From JBDTGE01 sp050742975 (lineage in GTDB: Bacteria; Actinomycetota; Actinomycetes; Mycobacteriales; Jatrophihabitantaceae), in contig JBOGDQ010000152.1 in the NCBI GenBank assembly GCA_050742975.1, positions 1 through 41,856 on the forward strand: a stretch of 41,856 bases of DNA. Direction: 5' to 3'. Under the pieces are notes generated by a model. The model saw only the letters and a program-made list of their open reading frames with translations. It was not told the origin of the DNA and ran no database searches. Both the position numbers and the translations under genes were made by a program. Below, piece after piece: positions 31,879 through 39,798 of this stretch (its first letter is position 1; every line of letters begins with the position of its first letter).

Positions 31879-33471
31879 GTGAGCGAAAACGACCTCGCAC
31901 CCGTCGCGGACCCGCGGCTGATCGGCGGCCTGAGCCGTCGGTCGTTCCTCGGTGCCGCGCTGCTCGCGGGAGCGGGTGCCAGCGTGCTCACCGGGTGCAC
32001 CGTCGCCGACAGCGGCGCGCGGGTGGACAAGCGGCACAAGGACGGGATCCTGCAGATCGGGATCGCCGCCGCTCCGAGCAACATCAACCCGCTCGACTCG
32101 GGCTCGGAGGTCACCCGGTGGATCAGCGAACCGGTCGTCGAGACGCTCTATGCCTATGACGACGAGCTGAACTCGGTGCCGTTGCTCGCCGACGGCGAAC
32201 CCGTCGTCTCGGCCGACAAGCTCACCTGGACGATCAAGCTGCGGCAGGGCATCACCTGGCACAACGGCGATCCGTTCACCGCCGACGACGTGGTCGCCAC
32301 CTTCGGCCACATCAACGCGCTCAGCTCGGGCAGCGAATGGGTGACCTACATACTCGGCTACGTGCAGACCTTTTCCGCCCTGGACAAGCACACCATGCAG
32401 ATCGGTCTGGCCAAGCCGTACGGGCTGTTGCGTTCCCACCTGACGAACCTGCCGATCGTGCACAAGGACTTCGTCAACCGCAAGAACGCGATGATGGGCA
32501 CCGGCCCGTTCAAGCTGGACTCGTTCAACCCCGGCCAGAGCTTCACGATGTCGGCCTACCCCGGCTATCACGGCACGAAGCCCGCGCTCAAGGGCATCCA
32601 GTACACGGTGTTCCAGGACGGCTCCACCCGGATGGTGAGTCTGACGCAGGGCAAGGTCGATCTCATCACCTCCGTCCCGTACCAGAACCTCAAGGCGGCC
32701 CAGGCCGACAAGGCACTGCGGGTCACTGCGGTCGAGGCGCCGCTGGACATCCTGAGCTACGTCCACGTGGCTGCCGAGCCCTTCAGTGACGAGAACTTCC
32801 GGCGCGCGATCGCCGTGGCCACCGATCGGGCCGGCGTGCAGGGCAGGGTGTTCGGCGGCCAGGCCGAGATAGGACAGGGACCGATCGGGCCGGCCGAGAT
32901 GGGCTATGACCCGAGCCTGCAGGTGTACTCGGCCGCGCCCGACCTGGCCAAGGCGGGCGAGTACCTGGCGAAGGCCAAGACGAGCAAGCGATCGTTCACC
33001 CTGACGATCGGCATCGAGGACACGATCCGCAACGTCGCGACGGTGCTCGTCGCCGGCTGGGCCAAGATCGGCGTCACCGTGACCATCGAGCAGCTGCAGG
33101 GCGGCGCCTGGTCCAACAGCCTGGTCGGCCGCAAGTATGACATGATCATGGACCTGTTCCAGAGCGGCTTCACCTCGGGGCCGGCGAACTACCTCGCGCT
33201 CGCGCCCGCGGACGCGACCAACGTCCTGTCCTGCGGGTATAAGAACCCGGAGGTCGTGGCGCTCACCGCGACCGTCTGGCAGACGTCCGACATGGCCGAG
33301 CGCCGCGACGCGCTCGCCCGGATGAACAAGATCCTCGCCGACGACATGGTGGTGTTCCCGCCGGTGTACCCGAAGCTGGTCGTCGCGCAGCGCCGCGAGA
33401 CGTCGCCGATCGACACGAAGCTCCTGCGCATCAGCCGACTCTCGCCGCAGAAGATGTCGTTCATCTCATGA
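31879..33471 (+). CDS. ABC transporter solute-binding lipoprotein (family 5, Tat-exported)
   Basis: This 530-residue substrate-binding protein carries a twin-arginine signal (Arg20-Arg21 in LSRRSFLG) and a lipobox ending at Cys40 (LTGC), so it should be exported folded and lipidated. The body matches SBP family 5: ITWHNGDPFTADDVVATFGHI near 123-143, GTGPFKLDSFNPG near 207-219, and FSDENFRRAIAVATDRAGV near 300-318. It captures the imported compound at the outer membrane face. It starts with GTG after GGGAAAGAG and lies between the permease and ATPase genes. The ligand is probably a pathway substrate or peptide; haem is conceivable given the upstream haem oxygenase. Confidence 0.94.
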   Translation: MSENDLAPVADPRLIGGLSRRSFLGAALLAGAGASVLTGCTVADSGARVDKRHKDGILQIGIAAAPSNINPLDSGSEVTRWISEPVVETLYAYDDELNSVPLLADGEPVVSADKLTWTIKLRQGITWHNGDPFTADDVVATFGHINALSSGSEWVTYILGYVQTFSALDKHTMQIGLAKPYGLLRSHLTNLPIVHKDFVNRKNAMMGTGPFKLDSFNPGQSFTMSAYPGYHGTKPALKGIQYTVFQDGSTRMVSLTQGKVDLITSVPYQNLKAAQADKALRVTAVEAPLDILSYVHVAAEPFSDENFRRAIAVATDRAGVQGRVFGGQAEIGQGPIGPAEMGYDPSLQVYSAAPDLAKAGEYLAKAKTSKRSFTLTIGIEDTIRNVATVLVAGWAKIGVTVTIEQLQGGAWSNSLVGRKYDMIMDLFQSGFTSGPANYLALAPADATNVLSCGYKNPEVVALTATVWQTSDMAERRDALARMNKILADDMVVFPPVYPKLVVAQRRETSPIDTKLLRISRLSPQKMSFIS

Positions 33472-34463
33472 CCGGCCTGACCGAGCCCGGAAGCGCGTCG
33501 CCGGCAGCCGCGTCGGGGACGTTGCTGCAGGTGCAGAACCTCTGCGTGCGCTATGCCGCCTCGCGCGGGGTCACGACCGCGGTGCGGGACGTGTCCTTCG
33601 AGATCGGCCGCGGTGAGGTATTCGGGCTGGTCGGCGAGTCCGGCAGCGGCAAGAGCAGCGTGTGCGCCGCACTGATGCGGCTGATGCCGCCGGCCGGTTC
33701 CGTTCGTGCCGATCGCATCGAGTTCGAGGGCCGCGAGCTGTCCCGGCTCAGTGAGCGCGCGATGCGCTCGGTGCGGGGCAGGCAGATCGCCCTCGTCCCG
33801 CAGAAACCGATGACCTCGCTCTCGCCGACCACTCCGATCGGCCGTCAGCTGAAGTGGTACCTCGGCGATGCGCTGGAGTCGGAGCAGATGCAGGACATGC
33901 TCGTCTCCATCGGCCTGCGTGCCGTGCTGGACCGGCCTCGCGACCTGCCGTCGCGATTCTCCGGCGGCCAGTTGCAGCGGCTGCTCATCGCGATCGCGGC
34001 GCTCACCTACCGCCCGTCGCTGTTGCTGGCCGACGAACCGACCACCACGCTCGACGCCACCGTGCAGGCACAGGTGCTGCGGTTGCTGCTGGCGGTGCGC
34101 GAGCGAGTGGGCTCGGCGATCCTCTACGTCTCGCACGACCTGGCCGTGATCGCGCAGGTCAGCGACCGCGTCGGCGTGATGTACGGCGGCCGGCTGGTCG
34201 AGGTGGCTCCTGTCGCCGAGATCTTCAACGCACCGCGGCATCCGTACACGCGGGCGCTGATCGCTGCCATGCCGTCGACCTGGACGCAGGGCGAGCGGCT
34301 GCAGGCGATCCGTGGATCGGCATCCGGGGCAAACCGGTTGACCGGCTGCCCGTTCGCACCACGCTGCGAGTTGGCCGACGCGCGGTGCCATGAGCAGATG
34401 CCTGACGCGGTCACGGTCGGCACCTCGATGGTGCGCTGTCACAAGGCGGGCGCAGCCGCATGA
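33468..34463 (+). CDS. ABC transporter ATPase, DppD/OppD type
   Basis: This 331-residue cytoplasmic ATPase has Walker A (GESGSGKSS, about 56-64), signature FSGGQLQR (near 163-170), Walker B LLLADEPTT (near 185-193) and the switch His in SHDLAVI. The C-terminal CPFAPRCELADARC segment belongs to the oligopeptide-type extension, which in DppD-like proteins can hold an iron-sulfur cluster. The ATG overlaps the binding-protein stop by four bases. It works with the next gene as a heterodimeric motor. Confidence 0.95.
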   Translation: MTGLTEPGSASPAAASGTLLQVQNLCVRYAASRGVTTAVRDVSFEIGRGEVFGLVGESGSGKSSVCAALMRLMPPAGSVRADRIEFEGRELSRLSERAMRSVRGRQIALVPQKPMTSLSPTTPIGRQLKWYLGDALESEQMQDMLVSIGLRAVLDRPRDLPSRFSGGQLQRLLIAIAALTYRPSLLLADEPTTTLDATVQAQVLRLLLAVRERVGSAILYVSHDLAVIAQVSDRVGVMYGGRLVEVAPVAEIFNAPRHPYTRALIAAMPSTWTQGERLQAIRGSASGANRLTGCPFAPRCELADARCHEQMPDAVTVGTSMVRCHKAGAAA

Positions 34464-35539
34464 CGATGCTCGAGGTCAGCGACCTGCGCAAGCGCTTCGT
34501 CCTGGAGGGCCCGACCAACTGGTGGGGTAAGCGGTCGGCGCCGCTGGCCGTCCACGCGGTCGAGGGGGTGTCCTTCTCGGTCGGCGCGGGCGAGGTCCTG
34601 ACGATCGTCGGTGAGTCCGGCTGCGGCAAGACCACCGTTGCCAAGATGCTCGTCGGGCTGGTGCCGCCGAGCGGTGGCGCGATCCGGGTCGACGGGCAGG
34701 AGCTGTCCGGCGAGCGCACTCCTGGCGACCGTCGACTGATCCAGCTGGTCTCGCAGAACCCGTGGTCGGCGCTGAACCGCAGGCGCAGCATCCGGCACGC
34801 GCTCGAGCAGCCGCTCACCGTGCACGAGCCGGGCGCATCGAAGGCAGAGCGGACCCGGCGCGTCGAGGAGATGGTCGAGCGGGTCGGCCTGGCCACCGCT
34901 CATCTCGACAAGCGACCCGGCGATGTCAGCGGCGGCGAGCTCGCCCGTGCCGTGCTCGCACGAGCGCTCGTAGCCGGGCCCAAGGTGATCGTGCTGGACG
35001 AGCCGACCGCGAGCCTGGACGCGAGCGTGAAGGCCACCGTCATCAACCTGCTGCTGGACCTTCGCGCCGAGCTCGGGCTGTGCATGGTGCTGATCACGCA
35101 CGAGCTTCCGGTCGCGCGCCGGCTGGCCGATCAGGCCGCGGTCATGTACCTCGGCCGGTTCGTGGAGACCGGGCCGGCCGCGCACGTGCTGCACGCCCCG
35201 ACCCATCCCTACGCGCGGATGCTGCTCGCCAGCGTTCCCCAGGCCGAGCCCGGTGCGATCCTCCCGGCGCCGGGCCGCGACGAGGTCCCGTCCGCGGTCG
35301 CGCTGCCCGCCGGCTGCTCCTACCACCCGCGTTGCGCCTACCGCGGCGACGAGTGCACCGCGTCCGTCCCCGAGCTGACGACGCGTGGCGCCGGTGCGAT
35401 CGCCTGTCACCGCACCGTCGCCCTCGGCATGCCGGCGGTCGGATCCGGCAAGCACGCGGCGGCCGAGCACTGCCCGACCGACAGCGCGACCGAACCGGCC
35501 CAGGGCACCGCCCCCACGCCGCACCTGCTCAAGCACTGA
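34460..35539 (+). CDS. ABC transporter ATPase, DppF/OppF type
   Basis: This 359-residue ATPase is the partner of the DppD-type subunit. It has Walker A GESGCGKTT (near 52-60), signature VSGGELAR (near 155-162), Walker B VIVLDEPTASLD (near 175-186) and the switch His in ITHELPVARR. A C-terminal CSYHPRCAYRGDEC segment provides four Cys, as in other Dpp/Opp ATPases. The signature has GGELAR rather than the more common GGQRQR, still within family range. The start overlaps the preceding stop by four bases. A disordered tail of about 30 residues follows the last Cys. Confidence 0.95.
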   Translation: MTMLEVSDLRKRFVLEGPTNWWGKRSAPLAVHAVEGVSFSVGAGEVLTIVGESGCGKTTVAKMLVGLVPPSGGAIRVDGQELSGERTPGDRRLIQLVSQNPWSALNRRRSIRHALEQPLTVHEPGASKAERTRRVEEMVERVGLATAHLDKRPGDVSGGELARAVLARALVAGPKVIVLDEPTASLDASVKATVINLLLDLRAELGLCMVLITHELPVARRLADQAAVMYLGRFVETGPAAHVLHAPTHPYARMLLASVPQAEPGAILPAPGRDEVPSAVALPAGCSYHPRCAYRGDECTASVPELTTRGAGAIACHRTVALGMPAVGSGKHAAAEHCPTDSATEPAQGTAPTPHLLKH

Positions 35540-35569
35540 CAGCGCACCCGACATCCCGCGGAGGACCGC

Positions 35570-36376
35570 ATGACCCCGACCCTCGACGAGCTCACCCCGG
35601 CGCAGCAGCTTGGCGCGCTGGCCAGGACGCGTGCCGCCACCGACGGCAGCGACGTCACCGTGTGGTGGACCGGCGACGTCTATGCCTGTGCACCCGACGC
35701 GCCGTATCGCCACCTGTTCGGGTTCGAGGGCCTGAACGTCGCGCGACTCGTCGAGGTCGACGGCGGCTACGAGATGCTGGCGCGAGAGGCAGCCTTCTAC
35801 CTCGATCCGCGGACGCGCGAGATCCTCGAGACCTGGCACAACCCGGTGACCGATCAGGACGTCGACGTCGTGCACGTGTGGAACGACCCGGTGAACCAGC
35901 GCTGGCTCCTGGACGGCGCGCGAGGACCGTTCCGCGTCCCGATGACGCTGCTGGGTGACCAGGTCTGCTTCAACCTCGACATCCCGCTCGCGTACCCGTC
36001 GCCGCTGACCGTCGCCGACTATCCGGAGAGCTCGGCCGACGATACCTACCGCGCGCTCGAACTCTTCCAGTTCTACGCACCGGCATCGGTGCTCACGGAC
36101 ACCACCTCGACCAGCGTGCCGCACACGCTGTCCTGGACCCGTCTTTCGCCGTGGTTGCCGTGGATGCGGATGGGCCGGCGACCTGGCGGTCTGGCTTTCC
36201 ATTGCCGCGGCCGCAAGCTCGACGGCTACGACGAGGTCCCGGGCCGCACCCGCGCCTACATCGCCGAGCGGCAGCCGCAGTACGCGTCCACGCCGCGCGA
36301 GTGGAGCGAGCCGAACGAGACCAGTTGGACGTACTTCAGCAAGCTCGAACCGACAACGCAGGGAGCCGCATCGTGA
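35570..36376 (+). CDS. DUF1838 family protein
   Basis: This 268-residue protein without a signal peptide has the DUF1838 pattern: WWTGDVYACAPDAPYRHLFGFEGLNVARLVE near 28-58, REAAFYLDPRTREILETWHNPVTDQDVDVVHVWNDPVN near 67-104, then several aromatic beta strands. No catalytic function is established for this family as far as I know; the repeated W/Y-rich strands suggest a barrel that could hold a small ligand. GGAGGA precedes the ATG, 30 bp after the ATPase gene. It overlaps the next gene by four bases. Its place behind an importer suggests a role on the imported compound. Confidence 0.8.
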   Translation: MTPTLDELTPAQQLGALARTRAATDGSDVTVWWTGDVYACAPDAPYRHLFGFEGLNVARLVEVDGGYEMLAREAAFYLDPRTREILETWHNPVTDQDVDVVHVWNDPVNQRWLLDGARGPFRVPMTLLGDQVCFNLDIPLAYPSPLTVADYPESSADDTYRALELFQFYAPASVLTDTTSTSVPHTLSWTRLSPWLPWMRMGRRPGGLAFHCRGRKLDGYDEVPGRTRAYIAERQPQYASTPREWSEPNETSWTYFSKLEPTTQGAAS

Positions 36377-36723
36377 TCCACCTCGTCTACCGGATGCACC
36401 TCACCGCCCGTGCACGCCAGGACATGAAGGGATTCTGGGCCTGGCTGGAGGAGCGCGAACGGTTCTTCTACGACGAGCTACCGATGGTCGAGAGCGTGCG
36501 CTGGTACTACAGCGTCGTCGGCGACGTGTACGTGATCGAGAACTGGGCGGCGTTCAAGGACGAAGCCGCGTGGGGGCAGTACCGGGCCGCGCTGGCGGGT
36601 CTGAAGAAGGACGACGGCTGGGAAGCCGAGCGGGTCTCGCAGGACGAGTGGTGGGACTTCCTGGACACCCGGATCGTCACCGACCCGCCGGTACCGGTGG
36701 GCTTCTCCCGTACGTCGGCCTGA
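36373..36723 (+). CDS. Small hypothetical protein, possibly a dimeric alpha/beta barrel
   Basis: This 116-residue protein starts with GTG in a GTGA overlap with the DUF1838 gene. The order strand (HLVYRMHLT), helix (ARQDMKGFWAWLEERERFFYDEL), strand (VESVRWYYSVVGDVYVIENWA), helix (DEAAWGQYRAALAGL) is like ferredoxin-like dimeric barrels (NIPSNAP/ABM type). I recognise no named family. Aromatic residues are many, as in small ligand-handling proteins. It is plainly part of the importer operon. Confidence 0.7.
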   Translation: MIHLVYRMHLTARARQDMKGFWAWLEERERFFYDELPMVESVRWYYSVVGDVYVIENWAAFKDEAAWGQYRAALAGLKKDDGWEAERVSQDEWWDFLDTRIVTDPPVPVGFSRTSA

Positions 36724-36726
36724 GCC

Positions 36727-37506
36727 GTGGCCCGGCTCAGCGGCAAGGTCGCGGTGATCACCGGCGCCAGCCGTGGCCTCGGCGCGGCGATGGCGCTCGG
36801 CTACTCGGCAGAGGGCGCTGCGCTGGTTCTCGCGGCACGCACGGTCGCCGATCTCGAGCGCGTGGCCGGCGCCTGTCGCGAGGCCGGTGCTGCGCAGGTC
36901 GAGGTCATCGCCACCGACGTCACTGACGACGGTCAGGTGGACGCGCTGGTGCAGCATTCGCTGGCGCGGCTCGGCCGGCTGGACGTGTTCGTCGCCAACG
37001 CCGGCACGGCGGTACCGGGCCTGACCTCGGAGCGGATGACGACCCTGCCCAGCTACCGCGTGGACATCGTGGAGCAACTGTTCCGCGTCAACGCGATCGG
37101 TGTGTGGTCCTGCCTGAAGGCGGCGCTGCCCGTGATGGCGCCAGGTGGAAGTTTCATCGCGATCGGTTCCGAGCTCGGCCGCACGGCCGGCGCCGGCTCC
37201 GGCGTGTATGCCGTCAGCAAGGCGTGCGTGGACGTGCTGGTGCGCATCGCTGCTGCCGAGGCTGCGGAGCAGCAGGTCCGGGTTAACTGCCTGTCACCGG
37301 GGGGCATGGCCGACACCTACCTGTTCGGCCCGGACCGGATGCCCGACTACATCAAGTCACGCGCTCCGTGGTCCGAGCCCGAGGTGATAGTGCCGGCCGC
37401 GGTCTGGCTCGCCTCAGACGAGTCGCTCGGGGTCACCGGCCGACAGCTGGCCGGCACGGACTTCAACGCGAACCCCGCCGAGCTCAAGGCCGCGCTGTCC
37501 GGCTGA
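36727..37506 (+). CDS. Short-chain dehydrogenase/reductase
   Basis: This 259-residue classical SDR has the cofactor motif TGASRGLG (12-19), NAG in VANAGTAVPG near 93-102, the catalytic Ser148 in IAIGSELG, and Tyr161-x3-Lys165 in VYAVSKA. It oxidises an alcohol or reduces a ketone with NAD(P)(H). It starts with GTG at 36727, three bases after the preceding stop, and is the last gene of the importer operon; a hairpin follows. A basic residue (Arg38) after the second strand would favour NADP(H), although this is a weak indicator. The substrate is unknown. Confidence 0.93.
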   Translation: MARLSGKVAVITGASRGLGAAMALGYSAEGAALVLAARTVADLERVAGACREAGAAQVEVIATDVTDDGQVDALVQHSLARLGRLDVFVANAGTAVPGLTSERMTTLPSYRVDIVEQLFRVNAIGVWSCLKAALPVMAPGGSFIAIGSELGRTAGAGSGVYAVSKACVDVLVRIAAAEAAEQQVRVNCLSPGGMADTYLFGPDRMPDYIKSRAPWSEPEVIVPAAVWLASDESLGVTGRQLAGTDFNANPAELKAALSG

Positions 37507-37515
37507 GCCCGCCAC

Positions 37516-37540
37516 GCGCTACCCGCCTGCTCGGTAGCGC
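37516..37540. terminator. Hairpin between convergent genes
   Basis: GCGCTACC (37516-37523) and GGTAGCGC (37533-37540) form a perfect 8-bp stem with a nine-base loop, between the SDR stop (37506) and the stop of the converging LANTG gene (37562). It may serve both directions. There is no T-run, which is common in high-GC actinobacteria. Confidence 0.6.
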
Positions 37541-37561
37541 TGGTGGCCCAGTGGCGTCTGC

Positions 37562-38677
37562 TCAGTGGCGCCGGCGCTGCGGTGACCCGGCCAGCGCCAG
37601 GATCAGGCCGAGGGCGAGCAGCCCGAGGGCTATGCCGACCAGCATGGGCACGTCGTGCGCGCCGGTGTTCGCCAGGCCCTCACCTGCGACGGCCGCGGAC
37701 GAGGACGGGTCCATCGCACCGCCCGAGCCCGCCGCGGACGAACTTCCGGCCGTGCTGGTCGCCGGCGAGGTCGGGTGAGCGCTGCCGACGGTGAACGCGG
37801 TCGTGGTGTTGTAGCTGTGATCGAGTGGATTGAGTCCGTTGGTCGTCCCGACGACGCACTTCGTCCCCGCGCAGTCGATCCGGCCGTCGCCGGACAGGAA
37901 GCTGGTGTGCACCGTCAGCGAGGTGCTGAACGCGCCGCTGCCGTCGTACTGCACCACCGCGAAGTCGCCGATGGTGACGTCGCAGTCCGTCGCGCTCGGC
38001 GGGTTCTTGCAGATGGACACGTAGAGCGTGGTCGGCGACGCCGGGAAGTGCGCGCCGGTGACCGTGATCTTCTGCCCCGCCCGCAGCGTGTTGTCCGAGA
38101 GCGTCAACGTCGCTTTACCGGGCGAGGTCGACGGTGTGGTGCTCGTCGTGGTGCTCGCCGGGACAGTGGTGGCCGGCGTCGTGGTCGGTGCCGTCACTCC
38201 GAAGTCCAGCAGCGCCGTCGCGTCGTAGGTGTGATCGGCCGGGTTCAACGAGTTCGTGGTGCCGATGACGCAAGTGCCGGCGGTCGTGCAGTCGAAGCCA
38301 CCGGGCGTGTGCCCGGTGACGATCGGAGAGCGGACGTGGAAGTTGACCGGTCCCCACGCGCCGGTGGCCGCGTTGGGCGAGACGACGAGGATGTGCGCGC
38401 TGGACGTGCCGATCCCGGCAAGGGACTGGTCGCAGTTGCTCGCAGTCGGCGACGACTCGCACACCGCGACGTACAGGTCCGGCGCGTTCGTTCCGCCGGC
38501 GTTGCCGCTGACCGAGATGGTCTGTCCGTCGTGCAGGATCCCGGCGGTGTTGACGGTGATGCTCGCTCCGGGGGCTGCGTCGGCGTGCGCCGAGAGCAGC
38601 ACGAACGCCGCCAGCGACATCAGGACGGCTACGAGCGCAGCCGGCAAACTGGCTCTGCGGTGGGCAACTGTGGACAT
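37562..38677 (-). CDS. LANTG-anchored surface protein with two neocarzinostatin-fold domains
   Basis: This 371-residue protein has a signal peptide (about 1-35, ending AHADA) and neocarzinostatin-type domain 1 (36-160; Cys73/Cys82, Cys130/Cys136). A Thr/Pro/Ser linker (161-187), domain 2 (188-298; Cys223/Cys232, Cys269/Cys274) and a Ser/Gly/Ala-rich stalk follow. LANTG stands at 335-339, then a membrane helix (about 344-363) and a QRRRH tail. LAxTG is the class E sortase motif of actinobacteria, so the protein should be wall-linked. No class E sortase is in the window. Domain 1 is strikingly like the first domain of the secreted protein at 39799. GAGGAGA precedes the ATG. An IclR-type box lies about 50 bp upstream. 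Confidence 0.88.
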   Translation of the reverse strand: MSTVAHRRASLPAALVAVLMSLAAFVLLSAHADAAPGASITVNTAGILHDGQTISVSGNAGGTNAPDLYVAVCESSPTASNCDQSLAGIGTSSAHILVVSPNAATGAWGPVNFHVRSPIVTGHTPGGFDCTTAGTCVIGTTNSLNPADHTYDATALLDFGVTAPTTTPATTVPASTTTSTTPSTSPGKATLTLSDNTLRAGQKITVTGAHFPASPTTLYVSICKNPPSATDCDVTIGDFAVVQYDGSGAFSTSLTVHTSFLSGDGRIDCAGTKCVVGTTNGLNPLDHSYNTTTAFTVGSAHPTSPATSTAGSSSAAGSGGAMDPSSSAAVAGEGLANTGAHDVPMLVGIALGLLALGLILALAGSPQRRRH

Positions 38678-38714
38678 CTGATCTCCTCGGGTCCCCGGCC
38701 GTCCTCCGCTAGCT

Positions 38715-38739
38715 GTTTCGATCCACGGAACGGCGTTCT
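38715..38739. promoter_or_regulatory. IclR-type operator, three half-sites
   Basis: GTTTC (38715-38719), N7, GGAAC (38727-38731), N3, GTTCT (38735-38739). The two GTTNN half-sites are exactly 20 bp apart. It lies between the divergent LANTG gene (start 38677) and IclR regulator 2 (start 38805). Confidence 0.6.
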
Positions 38740-38741
38740 AG

Positions 38742-38753
38742 AGTTTTCTGACG
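38742..38753 (-). promoter_or_regulatory. Shared element CGTCAGAAAACT (minus strand)
   Basis: Exact copy of the 12-mer at 14193-14204, here pointing towards the LANTG gene and followed after two bases by the IclR-type box. In both places the order is 12-mer, then GAAC half-site. Confidence 0.4.
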
Positions 38754-38804
38754 CTATGACATAAACTTTTGGACGTCAAGCATCCATTCGGCAGGTGGTT
38801 CTGC

Positions 38805-39593
38805 ATGGACGAGCAGCATTCGGGTGAGCAGCCGCGCACCAGTTCGGTCGCGCGCGCCGCCGATGTCCTGATGCACTTCGCGACCCGTAACGCCGCGACG
38901 CTGGGGATCACCGAGATCGCCGATGCGCTCGGGATGTCCAAGGCGGCCGTGCACCGCATCCTGACCTCGCTGCGCAGCCGGGAGCTGATCAGCTTCGACG
39001 AGAACAGCCACCGCTACTCGCTCGGACCGATGGCGATGACGCTCGGGCTGACGTATCTCGCCCGCCTCGACGTGCGCCGGCTGGCAGCGGCGGAGCTGCG
39101 TGAGCTGTCCGCACGCACCGGCGAGACCGCCACGCTGTCGCTGCGGACCGGCCACAACCGGGTCTACGTCGATCAGGTGACGCCGCGGCGCGAGGTCATC
39201 ATGTCCGTGTCGATCGGGGTGCCGTTCCCCCTGCACGCCGGAGCTTCCTCCAAGGCGTTCCTCGCCTTCCTGTCGCCGGAGCAGATCACCGCGTACGTGC
39301 AGCATCGGCTCGCGGCGCTCACGGCTGACACCGTGGTCGAGTCGGCGCGTTTGCGGCGCGAGCTTGACGTGATTCGCGCGCGTGGCTGGGCGCAGACCCG
39401 TGGTGAGCGGCAGCCGGGTGCCGCCTCGGTGGCCGCTCCGGTGTGCGATCACCTGGGCCGACCTTGCGCCGTGCTCAGCGTGTGCGGGCCGGCGGAGCGT
39501 TTCGAGGCAGGCGCGCCCGCTGCGGTGCGCCAGCTTCTCGCTGTCACCGAGCGGCTCTCGAACCGGCTCGGCCACGCCGCAGATCCCTGCTGA
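38805..39593 (+). CDS. IclR-family transcriptional regulator 2
   Basis: This 262-residue IclR protein has an N-terminal winged helix (about 13-72, with LGITEIADALGMSKAAVHRI) and an effector domain with YVDQVTPRREVIM, HAGASSKAFLAF and GERQPGAASVAAPV. The recognition-helix stretch KAAVHRILTSLRSR is identical to regulator 1, and much of the rest is conserved, so the two are paralogues likely to read the same DNA. ATG at 38805 with AGGTGG upstream is preferred over TTG at 38769. It is divergent from the LANTG gene, with an operator-like box between. The effector is unknown. Confidence 0.93.
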   Translation: MDEQHSGEQPRTSSVARAADVLMHFATRNAATLGITEIADALGMSKAAVHRILTSLRSRELISFDENSHRYSLGPMAMTLGLTYLARLDVRRLAAAELRELSARTGETATLSLRTGHNRVYVDQVTPRREVIMSVSIGVPFPLHAGASSKAFLAFLSPEQITAYVQHRLAALTADTVVESARLRRELDVIRARGWAQTRGERQPGAASVAAPVCDHLGRPCAVLSVCGPAERFEAGAPAAVRQLLAVTERLSNRLGHAADPC

Positions 39594-39798
39594 TCAGCCG
39601 ATGGAATCGGCACATTCGGCGCGGACCGCGTCCGCTTTTCGGTAAGCGGAACAGCGCATTGCCGCCCTGGCGCACGCTCCTCTACCGTCCGCTCGTTCAC
39701 CCGAAACTGTGTTTCGGATATCGGAACGCAGGAACTGCCCCGCGGGGGGCCTACTCCACCGGCTACAAGGCGTCGCCGGTGAGATCGAAGGAGGCAGT
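39594..39798 (+). promoter_or_regulatory. Leader region of the WxL-like gene
   Basis: The 205-bp space between iclR 2 and the secreted-protein gene holds no gene. It contains the IclR-type array at 39703-39727 and a GGAGG ribosome site ending a few bases before GTG 39799. A -10-like GGATAT lies at 39716-39721, overlapping the operator, but no convincing -35 was found. Confidence 0.4.
39703..39727. promoter_or_regulatory. IclR-type operator, three half-sites
   Basis: GAAAC (39703-39707), N3, GTTTC (39711-39715), N7, GGAAC (39723-39727). The first part extends to a perfect 17-bp palindrome, CCGAAAC TGT GTTTCGG (39701-39717). The GAAAC and GGAAC half-sites are exactly 20 bp apart. It is about 72-96 bp before the GTG start. 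Confidence 0.65.

Noticed and set aside
29980..35539. Haem importer serving the upstream haem oxygenase.
   Set aside because: Family 5 binding proteins have very broad ligands. Nothing in this one indicates haem, and the importer genes lead into DUF1838 and SDR genes instead. Kept only as a possibility.
10713..39727. GGAAC could be the -35 element of ECF sigma-factor promoters (GGAAC...CGTT).
   Set aside because: The partner GTTYC lies only three bases away, not 16-17, the boxes are palindromic, and extra half-sites follow a 20-bp step. An operator explains this better.
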